NCBI GenBank assembly: GCA_963575745.1
Contig: CAUYUJ010015704.1
Span: 661,340 to 725,339 of the forward strand
Origin: Prorocentrum cordatum
Taxonomy: Eukaryota > Sar > Dinophyceae > Prorocentrales > Prorocentraceae
Direction of reading: 5' to 3'
Length of the DNA stretch: 64,000 bases
Shown here: piece by piece, positions 28,991-39,475 of the stretch
How the letters are laid out: the number at the start of each line of letters is the position of its first letter
How positions within the stretch are numbered: position 1 is the stretch's first letter
Made by a program: the position numbers and the translations under genes
The notes under the pieces: generated by a model
Told to the model about the DNA's origin: nothing
Seen by the model: the letters and a program-made list of their open reading frames with translations, nothing else
Databases searched by the model: none

Positions 28991-29291
28991 TGTCGAGCCC
29001 ACATGCCTAATGCAGACATCGACGCAAGCTGTGGGAACCCCAGCCGGCTGAGACATAGCTTATCCCACAGAGCGGGATAAGGCATCCAGAGCGTATGTTG
29101 TGCAAGCGCTGCAGCGTGGCACGCCGTAGCGGTGACCGGTTGTCGCGTTTCCCAACAGCTACGCGGATGGCCGCTTCGATAGCGGATGGGCCGGCACGCC
29201 CAACATGTAGCAGCAGTCAGTTTGTGTGCATTCGCGTCGCGACTGGCGTTTGCGCTCAAGCCCCTCTCTTGGCAGGAAAAGCATCACGTCG
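28991..29291 (+). repeat. 3' LTR of copia element
   Basis: It starts TGTCGAGCCCACATGC and ends CACGTCG, whereas the 5' LTR ends CACGTCA, so the terminal A has mutated. The two LTRs differ at roughly a dozen visible positions, including a small indel near the middle, which indicates that the insertion is not recent. Confidence 0.92.
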
Positions 29292-29296
29292 AAATT
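29292..29296 (+). repeat. Target-site duplication AAATT (right copy)
   Basis: It matches 9,635-9,639. Joining the flanks here restores a continuous tandem-array unit. Confidence 0.85.
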
Positions 29297-31827
29297 GTAA
29301 CGAAGCCGATTGTTTTTGAAGGATTTCGGCATGCGCGCGCGACGGCGCGCGCGCGTGCATTTCGCCCCCATTTCTTCGCAAAAAGCTTCTCGCGACGGCA
29401 CGCGCGCAAGGGCGTTCTAACAATTTCGACATGCGCGCGCGAAGCCCGTTTTGGTCACATCCATTGCGACTGTTGAAAACCTATGAGTGTCTCAAGAATT
29501 CGCAAGAGCGCGCGCGCACCTGTTTTTGTTCTTGGAAATCCGCCTTGCGAATCCATGGGGTTTATATATATATATATATATGTATATCCCCCCCGGCGCT
29601 CGATATTGCAATCTTTCCGAATCCAAAAGGTTTTCGAAGGATTCCGGCATGCGCTCGCGACGACGCGCGCGCGCATGTCGTCCCATTTGCTGCAGGGGAC
29701 GCGTGACAATTCATGATTTGTGGTAAACGAGTGCTCTCGCGCAGTATCTGTTGCAGAAGATGACGGGCGGGTCGGGCCCGGCCTGGCGGGGATGGTACGA
29801 ATTCACATTTAGGACGGACGATGGGGCAGACAAAATATGTACATGGGAACACAAACAGGTGCACCGATAAAGCGGGGGGGAATCGAATTCTGTTTAGAAA
29901 AGAAGATCTATGTTGTGTTGTCTAAGCGCGATGCAACCTTTGTGGTGCTCTGGTTTTCACAGCCGAGCTGGCGCGTCCCATGCTCTTGCAAACATCCCAG
30001 CCGCCCACCCGCAACTGGGTTTGCAAAACCGATGCGGCGGCGATTGCGATACATGCTTGGCGTTGGCTGGTGCATCTCTGCGGCCGCGCCAACCCTAGCG
30101 CGCGCAGCGGCCGGCTAGTTTGGGGCAGCCGACGCGGCCGCGGTGGAGCTGGCCGCTGGGCGCTTCCCAGCGGGCACTTCATTGCGATCTGGTAATTTGG
30201 GCGGGCGCGGTATCATGGCAACGCCGACTGCGGTAGAGACGACGGTGATACCGGCGATGTTGGCGACGATGCTCCCGCCGACGACGGCGCGGCCAGCGCG
30301 GGCGCCGACGCTGATCGCGCCGACGACGACGACGGCGCCCCCGCGTCGGTGATGGAGGTTTTGGAAAGAGTTCGACGCGCGCGCGCGGCCATCGCGCGAG
30401 AGCGCCCCGCGCGGTTTCATTTGACGCGGATCGCGCCCCCCCCCCCCCCCCGCACGCGCGCGAGGGCGCGCGGGTGATGTTGGGGCGCGGCGCCTCAGGC
30501 CCGCGCGGCAGAATCCCATGAAGTTGGAAGAAACAATGGTTTCCCAAAAAATTCGCATGAGCGCGCGCATGTTTCTTTGTAAACTGATGTTGCGAAACCA
30601 TGTGTTCTTGAATGCGGTTTGGACATTCTGTTTTGAAGTCGTCTACGAAACTGGCGGTGTTAGAAGGATTCCGGCACGCGCGCGCGACGACGCGCGCGCG
30701 TGCACTTTCTATGTTTCTATCCAAAGGCTTCTCGCGACGACGCGCGCGCAAAGGCGCTCGGACGATGTCGGCGCGCGCGCGAAGGCCTTTTGGTAAGACG
30801 TTATGAGCGCGTTGAAAATTCTTGGGGTACTTTTAGAATGCGCAGAAGCGCGCGTTTGTTCTTGAAAGTCCGCGCTGCGAAACCACGCGCGGTTATATGG
30901 TTGTTTTTGGGGTGATCGATTTTGCTATCCTTCCGAAACCAGGAGTTGACAAAGGGTTTTGGCACGCGCGCGCGACGGCGCGCGCGCACTTCGCCGCGTT
31001 TTTTCCCCAAGGGACGTTTGGCAACTTATGTTTTTTGATAAACGAGTGTGCGCTCACGTTGTATTTGCTGTAGAGGATGACGGGGGGGTCTATGCTGGGA
31101 TGGCATGAGTTCACATGTAGGATAAACGATGGGGCATAATCACATGTAAGCAGAAATGCGAGAAAGGGCGCGGATAATCCTGGTGTTGGGGGGGGGGGGG
31201 CTCCCTTTGCGTGAAGGGAGAATCCGCCAATGGTTTCAATGAGTTGTTAACCCCACTGCTCGCGCAACCGCTGCTCTGCGGCCGCGCCAGCCCTGGCGCG
31301 CGGGCAGCGGCCAGCTAGTTTGGCGCGACCAACGCGGCCGCGGCGGCGCTGACCGATGGGCGCATCCCTGCGGGCGCTTCAGCGCGCGTCGGCGGCTTGG
31401 GCGGGCGCGGCATCGCGGCGTCTTCGACGACGGTGGACGCGGCGATGATAGCGGCGGCGTTGGCGACGATGCTGACGGCGACGACGGCGCGGCCAGTGGC
31501 GGCGCCGATGCTGACCGCGCCGACGACGAGGACGGCGTCCTCGCGTTGGTGATGAAGGTCTTGGAAGGAGTTAAACGCGCGCGCGCGTCCGGCGCGCGAG
31601 AGTGGCCGCGCGGCATGGCATTATTTGACGCGGATTGTGCCACCGCCCCCCCCCCCCCCCGGCACGCGCGCAAGGGCGTTCGAATAATTTTGGCGCGCGG
31701 CGCGAGAGGCCCGCTTGGCAGAATTCCATCAACAAGTTGCACCACTTATGGTATTCTAAATGATTCGCAGCGCGGGCGCAGGCATTTTTGAAAGCTGATG
31801 TTGCGAAACCCTATGTTTTTTTTTTGC
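29297..31827 (+). repeat. About 1.3-kb tandem array, units 1 (rest), 2 and 3 (left part)
   Basis: The unit has a fixed order of landmarks: GCAAAACC.ATGCGGCGG, CTCTGCGGCCGCGCC, a GACGACGAC block, a poly-C run, TGATGTTGCGAAACC, a GCGCGCGCGACGACGCGCGC palindrome after GGATTCCGGCA, a second palindrome with CTCGCGAC, and then GAGTGCGCGC...GAGGATGACGGGG. The CTCTGCGGCC landmark recurs at about 30,080 and 31,273. ORFs here are by-products of the GC content; no gene is seen. Confidence 0.85.
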
Positions 31828-31899
31828 CCCAGCTCTTGATGAGTTGGGCCCTCGATGTGAAGAGACAGCGCCACGCGTCTCCCTCCTCTTCCCGCTGCG

Positions 31900-32510
31900 C
31901 CCCTGTCGGCGCGCCCCCCGCGCGCTGCGTGACCCAATAGGGAGTTCCACCGAAGGTCCCAGAGGCGGAACTCGCACGGCATCCCGCGCCATTTTGGCAC
32001 GCGCTTCGCGGCCCCATGGGGGGGCCCACCCAAGGTCCCAGCGGCGGAACTCGCGTGGAATCCCCGCCCCATGTTGGCGCACCACTCACACGTTTCGTGG
32101 CCCCATAGGGAGCTCCACCACATGGCGCGCCCCTCACGCTTTTCGCGGCCCCATACGGAGCTCCACTTCAGGTTCCAGCGGCGGAACTCGCATGGCGACC
32201 CCGCCCCATTTTGGCACTCCCCTCGCACGGCTCGCGGCCCCATCGGGGGCTCCACCGGAGGCCCCAGTGGCAGGATTCGCATGGCGGCCCCGCTCTATTT
32301 TGGAACGCCCCTCGCACGGTTCGCGGCACCGCATTGAGCTCCACCGAAGGCCCCAGCGGCAGGGTTCGCATGGCGGCCCCGCCGCATATTGGCGCGCACC
32401 TCGCGCGCTTCGTGGCTCCATAGGGGGCCCCGCGTTAGGTCCGGCGACGGAGCTCGCGCGGCGGCGCCGCCCCATCATGGCACGCCCGAGAGGCGGCGGC
32501 CCTCGCCAGA
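31900..32510 (-). repeat. 88-bp satellite, locus 1
   Basis: About seven diverged copies of a unit containing TCGCGGCCCCATAGGGAGCTC, CACCGAAGG and CCCCATTTTGGCAC. The orientation is the same as at 62.6 kb and opposite to 43.4 kb. Confidence 0.85.
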
Positions 32511-33774
32511 AGCTGGGCTTCACCGAGTTCATCCGCGAGGCGTGACCTGAGGAGCGGCCCGCCCGGGCCTCGCCGTCTCCACCGTTTGGCCTCGCGCCGC
32601 GGGCGACCCGCGCGCGTCGCAGGGGCCGTCTCGGGGCGACCAGCGCCTCGCTCGCCCCCGTCGTCGCTCTGCCCGGCGGCCAGAGCCTTGCTTGCTTTCG
32701 GCCAGCCAGCTAGCTCTCCTTGCTCCGCGCGGCGGGCGACCCGCGCGCGTCGCCGGGGCCCCTTCGACCGGCGCGCGTCGCGGGACTCCGCGCGGCGCCG
32801 CGCTTGCAGCCATGGGCGCTGGCGCGCGCGGGCAAAAAGGCAGAAGAAGAACGGGGGGGAAGCGGGCGCGATTCTCGCGAGGGGCGCGCCGACATTTGGA
32901 ATCCAATGCCCCTCTGTTATGAGGCCGTTGTTTAGGAGAGGAAACAGAGGACAGAGTGTTTACACCTTTTTGATGAATTAGTGAATTCAGCATGGGTCCG
33001 GCTCGAAGTGCCTCGAAGAAAGCGCGCGCACCCGAAGTGCAGACATATGGCTATATGCGGACCCGGGACACTTTGCTTCCCGTCGTCGTCCTCGCCCTTG
33101 CTCCGTTCCCCTTCCTTTCCTCCCTCCCCTGGATGGTGTCGAAAGCGTCCGCGGCTCGGGCGGGGGGGCCCCCCCTTCCCACCTCCCTTATTATTCCTAG
33201 CTCCTCTTTGCCTCCCTGCTCCACCGTCCGTCGTCCTAACTCGCCCGCCCTCCTTGTTCGAAAAGTGAAGTCCCTGGTGCCGCGTGCCCGCGTCAGCGGT
33301 AAATGATTTTTCGGTATCCGAGCATAGCGGCGCAACCAAACAGAGGGGAATGCCACTGCGAGAGTTCGGGGCGCAACCAAAATGCGGGGCCGCCGAGCAC
33401 AGTCGCATCGCTAACATGTAAATTATAGGCGCCTGCGGCGAGGTCCGCCCCCCTGCCAGAGCAGTGGTCTTTATGGCGACGCGTGGAGCTTTGACTGTTA
33501 AGAGGTCCATGGCATGTGACATCTTTCGTGTTTTCGGATTGTTGCGCGGTATTCTTTGGAGTCCTTCGAGGCCTTTTGGGGCGTCTTCGGGCCGTTGGGG
33601 GCCGCTTTGGCGCCGCGTTGCACCGCGGCCGCCCTGGGCCAGGGAAGCACGCATTCGCGGTTCTCTCGGGGGCGCCCTGGGCCGGGGAAGTGTGTATTTG
33701 CATTCCCCCTAGCTGGGCATGTCATGCTCGGATGTGGATTGGCAAAGTCGGGGCGCCCTCGAGGTGGCGAGCGT
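32511..33774. other. Interior of the 3.2-kb insertion, no gene seen
   Basis: GC-rich sequence with GCGGGCGACCCGCGCGCGTCG repeated several times (near 32,598, 32,730 and 32,770). CGTCG and CTCC tracts follow. ORFs are compositional. Confidence 0.5.
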
Positions 33775-33935
33775 TTGCCTTGTCGACATGCGCAGATCAA
33801 GGTGTGATCTGTGTACACAGCTTGTGTCTTCAACTGTGTATTTTCGTGTGTGGGCCCGCTGTTTACACAGATCGTGGTGTGATCTGTGTACGCAGATCTC
33901 GTTCCCATCTGTGTATTTGGAGTGTGTCCCTCGCG
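33775..33935 (+). repeat. GTGTGATCTGTGTAC short direct repeats
   Basis: GGTGTGATCTGTGTAC[AG]CAG occurs twice about 70 bp apart, with CTGTGTATTT and TGTGTTTGG-like fragments between and after. A related CAACTGTGCATTTG is at about 34,027. Confidence 0.65.
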
Positions 33936-35072
33936 GGTGGTGTTGGCTGGGCGGGAATTTTCGCGTTTCTCTCCCGGCTGGTCCAGGGGGGGCGTCGTGC
34001 GCGGTCGAAATGCACAACTCGTATCTCCAACTGTGCATTTGTTGCGCGCCGTTCGCTGGAGTGGTCACTGGGCGGGAGTTTTCCGCGGGTGTCCCGGCTG
34101 GCCTAGGAGGGGGCCGTGGTCTGGGCATGCAAAGGCGCGGGGGGGTGGGGATGATGGGCTGCGGGAGTGAAGGGGTTGGATAGGAGGGGTGGCCTAGGGG
34201 CCAAGGATGAACGGGAGTGGACGAGAGCGGAGGAAATGAGCCCAGGAAGATTTGCATCATCGGCGTCAGCATCACGAGGGCGAGGGAGTTGGGGGGGGGC
34301 GGAAGTCGGGGGCATGATGTGCACTAGGGCGTAGAGGATGGGAGGAGGGCAGGCGCGTGGACGATGGGCGAACGAATCCGGCGCAGGAGGACGACGAGGA
34401 ACGACGTGAATTGGCACATGGGGGGGGAGCAATGTGGATGAAGGGCATGATGAGGACCGGGGCAATCGGTGGGGCATGAGGAGGGTGGGGCCACAGCGAA
34501 GGGATATTTGGAAGAGGCGGGAGGCGGGGCATGAGTTCGAGGCGGGCGCCAGCTAACGATTAGCTGAACAGTGTTTTGCGCGTCCTTGCGCCCCCAGAAC
34601 ACAGTGACCGGTTGCAGAACTTCATGATATGGGTAATCGTGCGCTTCGTGCTTCCAGGCCAAAGGCTCGAGTCCGCGACGCCCCTTGGCGTCGCGATGAT
34701 GCCGCCCCGATTTGCCAGACCGCGCATGCACAGATGCGCAGAATATGCGTTGCAACGTTTGTTTCATGACCCTCTCTATTTTAACAGACCCACGTTGGAA
34801 TCCAAGCCGACATGGGCGTCGACAGTTCTGCGCGTAGACTCGCGCGCGCGAAGATTCATTCACAATCAGACTCAGTCGCGCTCTGACTCGCCCGCTCTCA
34901 GTCTCTCCCACGCAGTCATGTCGCCTTCGCTCGCGCCGCGTGCCCCGCCGCGGACGTCGGCGCGCCCCTCGCGCGGTTCGTTGCCCCAGAGGGGGCGCGG
35001 GCGGAGATGGCATGCGCGATTGCGGCATTCGCAACTGCATGCGTTTGGGTCCTTCGCCAGGCTAATTATGGT
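33936..35072. other. Rest of the 3.2-kb insertion, no gene seen
   Basis: No protein-like ORF. The GGCTCGAGTCC near 34,665 was examined as a tRNA T-arm but no cloverleaf follows. Confidence 0.45.
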
Positions 35073-38000
35073 TGCGGGGCGCTCGGTTTTGAATTCCCTG
35101 CGAAACGCGAGGTATTTTACATATTTGGGCACGCGCGCGCGACGACGCGCGCGCGCTTCTTTGCGCTTCTTTTGCAGGGGGCTCTCGCGACAGCACGCGC
35201 GCGAGGGCGCCCGATTGATTTCGACATGCGCGCGCGAACGTCGTTGTTGCAGCATGTTTCGAAACTGTTGAACAACCGATGCTTTTCTCGAGAATTCGCA
35301 AGAGCGCGCGCAAGTAGTTCTTTTTTGAAAAAATAGGTTCGAAGCTTTGTTTTTCAATGTGCATTGAGCGCTCGATTTTGAATGCCTTGCGAAACCTGAG
35401 CAGAACAAATCGTCACGCGCGCGCGGCGAGGCGCGCGCGTCCACTTCGTTTTGATTTGTGCAGGGGGTTCTTGGACACTGATTGTAGATGAACGAGTGCG
35501 CGCGCATTTCTTGTGCAGAGTATGACGGGGAGGGGTCGATGCCGGTCTGCTTGGGATGGCATGAATTCATTCGGATGGGCGGTGAGGCAGAACCACATGT
35601 CAATTGCAAGACGATGAAGGGGGCCGGATAATCGAGGGGGGCTCTAATTTGTGTTAAGAAAGGATAATTAATTCCTGTTCGCAGTGAGTCGCCAACTCCA
35701 CTGCCCCCGCAATCATCCCGCACACCCGCCCGCAACTGGGTGTTCAAAACCCACTCGCCGGCGATTGCGATGAGTGCTCGGCGTTGGCTGGGGCATCTCT
35801 GCGGCCGCGCAAGCCCGCGCATGCTCGCACGCGTGGCGGCCAGCTAGCTCCGCGCGACCGACGTGGCCGCGGCGGCGCTGACCGCTGGGCACATCCCAGC
35901 GGGAACTTCATTGCACGTCGGTAACTCGGGCGTGGCGGTACCGCGGCGACGTCGACAACGGCATGCGCGACGATGATGGTAGCGGCGTTGGTGACGACGA
36001 TGACAGCGGAAACGGCGTGGCCAGTGGCAGCGTCGATGTCGATCGCGCCGACGACGACGACGGCGCTCCCGCATCGGTGATAGAGGCTTTGGAAGGAGAT
36101 CGACGCGCGCGCGCGGCCGACGCGCGAAGTGGCCAGCATGGCATCATTTGACGCGGATCGCTCCCCCCCCCCCCCCCCCTCTTCAAGCACGCGCGCAAGG
36201 GTGTTCGAATGATCTCGGCATGCGGCGCGAGATGCCTGTTGGGCAGACTTCCGTGAGCACGTTGAAAAACTTTTTGGTTTCTGCTAGATTCGCCAGAGCG
36301 CGAGCGCGAGCGTCTTTGACAACGGACGTTGCAAAACCATATGTTTTTCTTTGTTTTCGGGGAGTTCGGTTTTGACATCTTTGCGACACCGAAGGTTTTG
36401 GATGGATTTCGGCACGCGCACGCGACGGCGCGCGCGCGCGTGCACTTCGCTTTTTTTTGGCAACGTATGCTTGCGGCAGCGCTCGCGCGTGAGCGCTCGA
36501 GCGATTTCGACGTGCGCGCGCGAGTCGTTTTTGTTGTACCGTTTGAAAATGTTGAAAACCCGATGGCGTTCTTGAGTTCGCGAGGGCGCGCGTGCAAGCT
36601 TTTTCGGAAAGCCACGTTGCGAAACTTATTCTCTGGTTTCGAGTTTTTTAATCGGCGTAGCTGTTTTTGAAGTCCGCACGCAGCCGTAGGTTTTTGAAGG
36701 ATTCCGGCGTGCGCGAGGCGAGCAACGGCGCGCTCGCGCGCGCTCCGTTATATTCGTTGCCAGGGATTCTTGGAAACTCATGATTTGTGATAAGCGAGTG
36801 AGGCGGGTGGGCGATGCCGGCCCTGCTGGGATGGTCTGAATTTAAAGTTTGGATGGGCGAGGGGGCAGAATCATATGCAAATTGCAATGCGAATTGGGGT
36901 GCCGACAATCCTGGGGGGGGCGGAGAATCGATTGATTATCCTGGTGAGAAACGCGAGTTCACGAATGCTGTCAGTGAGTTGTCAACTCCACTGCTCGCGC
37001 AACCACCCCGCCCGCCCGTCCGCCTGCAACTTGGCGCGCAAAACCCATGCGGCGGTGTTTGCGATAAGTTCTTGGCGATGGCTGATGCATCCCCGCGCGC
37101 CAGCCCGCGCAGGCTCGCGCGCGAAATGGTCAATTTGTTCAGCGCGACCGACGCGGCCGCACTCGCGCTGGCCGCAGGGCACTTCCCAGCGGGCACTTCG
37201 TTGCGCGTCGGTGACTGGGACAGGCGCGGCATCGCGGCGACGCCGACAACGTCGAACGCGACGATTAGAGTAGCGATGAGGGTGACGATGGTGGCGATGG
37301 CGACGGCAAGGCCAATGTCCGCGCCGATGTCGATCGCGCCCGCCTGCAACGATGACGGCGCGCTCGCGTCGGCGATGAAGTTTGCGGGGGGAGTTCGACG
37401 CGCGCGCGCGGTCGAGCCGCGCGGGCGGCCTGCGCTGAGTTATGCGACGCCGATCGTGCCCCCCAGCGCGTGCGCAGGGTCGTTCAGATGAGTTCGACGC
37501 GTGGCGCGAGAGGCCCGCTTGGCAGAAATACATGACAACCTTGAAGACATGGACGTTCCAACGCAATTGTTTTAATTTGTTTTGTCGGGGGCGCCCTTGT
37601 TTTGAAATCCGCATATAACACTAAGTGTTTGAAGGGTGCCCACGCGCGCGCGACGACGCACGCCTTTCCCGCATGTTGCATGAAGTTCCTTGCGACATCA
37701 CGCGCGCAAGGGCGCTCGGATGATTTCGACGCGCGCGAGCGAGAGGCCCGTTCGGTAGCACGAGATGAACACGTAGAACAGACAATCGATGTGTTTGAAG
37801 CATCGGCAAGAGCGCGAGCGCAGACTTTGTTTGAACATCGCCGTTGTGGAGCCATGCGTGTGACATCTGTTTTCGCGGCGCGAAACCTCATGTTGTTCTA
37901 CAAGGTTTCGGCCTTCAGGCGCGACGACGCGCGCGCGTGCGCACTCCGTCTCATCTGTTGCGACGGATTTCTGGCAGCTCGTGGTTTTTCTTCCCCCCCA

Positions 38001-39475
38001 TAAGCGAGCGCGCGCGCATCGTATCTTCTGCAAAGGATGAGGGCAACCAGTTCCGGCCTGCCTGGGATGGTTTGAATTCGTATTTTGGATGAGCGATGGG
38101 GGCAGGATCGCACGTGCATTGCACACCCCCAGGTGGCACCGATAAGTCTTGGGGGAGAGGTGGATCCTATTTGTTTGTTGGGGGAGGAAGATATTTTCTG
38201 GCCGCAGTGAGAGCCCGCTGCTCGCGCAACCATCCCACCCACCCACCCGCCCGCAACTTAGTGTGCAAAACCCATGCGGCGGCGACTGCGATGAGTGCTT
38301 GGCGTTGGCTGATGCATCCCCGCGGCCGCGCAAGCCCGCGCATGCTCGCGCGCGAACTGGTTTCGCGCGACCGAAGCGGCCGCGCTCGCGCTGGCGGCCG
38401 GGCAATTCCCAGCGGAAGCTTCAGTGCGAGTCGGCGACTTGGGCGAGCGCGGCATCATGGCAACGTCGACGAGGGTAGACGCGATGATGGTAACTGCGGC
38501 GCTGGCGACGATGGTGGCAACGATAACGACGACGGCAGCGCCAGTGACGGCGCTGATGCTGATCAGGCCGGCGACGATGACGGCGTTCTCGCGTCGGTGA
38601 TGCACAATTTGGACGGAGTTCGACATGCGCGCGCGGCCGACGCGCGAGAGTGGCCCGCACGATATTATTTGACACGGATCATGCCCCCCAGCACGCGCTC
38701 CGGCGCCAACGTGTTCGAATGGTTTCGACATGCGGCGCGAGAGGCCCGTTTGGCCGAATCGAACGAACATGGTTCCCGAAAGAATTTGAAGGAACGCGAG
38801 GGGGGCCATTTTTGAACGCTGATGTTGCAAAACCAAGTAGGTATATAATTTTTCAGGACGCTCGATTCTGGCATCCCTACGAAACTTGGGGTTCTTGAAG
38901 GATTCCCGCATGCGCGCGCGACGACGCGCGCGCGAATTTCGTCCCATTCGCTGCAAGGGGTTCTTTCGACAGCACGCGCGCAAGGGCGTTCGAGCCATTT
39001 CGACACGCGCGCGCGAGAGGCACGTTTCGTAGCACGTGATGAACATGTTGAACTACGGCTTCCCATCAGCAAAATCGCGAACGGAGGCTTTTGGTTGAAC
39101 CTTTATATTGTTGCGAAACCATGTGTGGTGTTTTATGTTACCGGGATTCGATTTTGAACGCCCTACGAAACCCACAGTTGTCCAATGATTTCGGCATGCG
39201 GGCGTGACGACGTGCGCGTGTGTTTTTCGTTTGGTTTTTGGTTGGTTGGCAAAGGGCTGGTGAACAAAAACTGATGGATATTGATGAACGAGTGCGCGCG
39301 CATTGCGTTCTCTGCCGAGGATGAGGGGGGAATATCGGTTTGGCTGGGATGCTATGGGTTTACATGTAGTGCGGACGATGGGGCAGAATCATATGCAAAT
39401 TGCAATGCGAAGTTGGGGCCCGTTAGGTCCGGGGGGGAGGGGGGGAGATCCGATTACTTTACCAGGAAAACAGTG
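35073..39475 (+). repeat. About 1.3-kb tandem array, units 3 (rest) to 6
   Basis: Landmark CTCTGCGGCC or its equivalent recurs at about 35,795, 37,092 and 38,318, spacings of about 1,295 and 1,226 bp. GCGCGCGCGACGACGCGCGC-type palindromes appear about twice per unit. The last unit fades after a GGGGCAGAATCATATGCAAA landmark at about 39,380. This landmark is shared with 36,860. Confidence 0.85.

Larger units (their letters stand above)
9640..29291 (+). mobile_element. Ty1/copia LTR retrotransposon, complete but interrupted
   Basis: The element has two LTRs of 298 and 301 bp, a 5-bp AAATT duplication, a primer-binding site, gag, protease, integrase, reverse transcriptase and RNase H in the Ty1/copia order (integrase before RT). 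Its span is 19.65 kb, but 13,330 bp of that is a later DNA transposon; without it the element is about 6.3 kb. The gag-pol reading frame carries TAG codons and frameshifts, so this copy is non-autonomous. It inserted inside a unit of the GC-rich tandem array. Confidence 0.93.
31828..35072. mobile_element. 3.2-kb insertion in the tandem array, carrying the 88-bp satellite
   Basis: The array unit breaks after TTGCGAAACCCTATG and resumes at GCGCTCGGTTTTGAATTCC. The inserted DNA begins with GATGAGTTGGGCCCTCGATG plus TGAAGAGAC and ends near GCATGCGTTTGGGTCCTTCG. Both ends resemble those of the 62.5-63.6-kb satellite block. The interior after the satellite (32.5-35.0 kb) has no supported gene. Exact ends and any target duplication could not be fixed by eye. 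Confidence 0.6.

Noticed and set aside
34655-34675. tRNA T-arm-like GGCTCGAGTCC
   Set aside because: No matching D-arm, anticodon arm or acceptor stem upstream.
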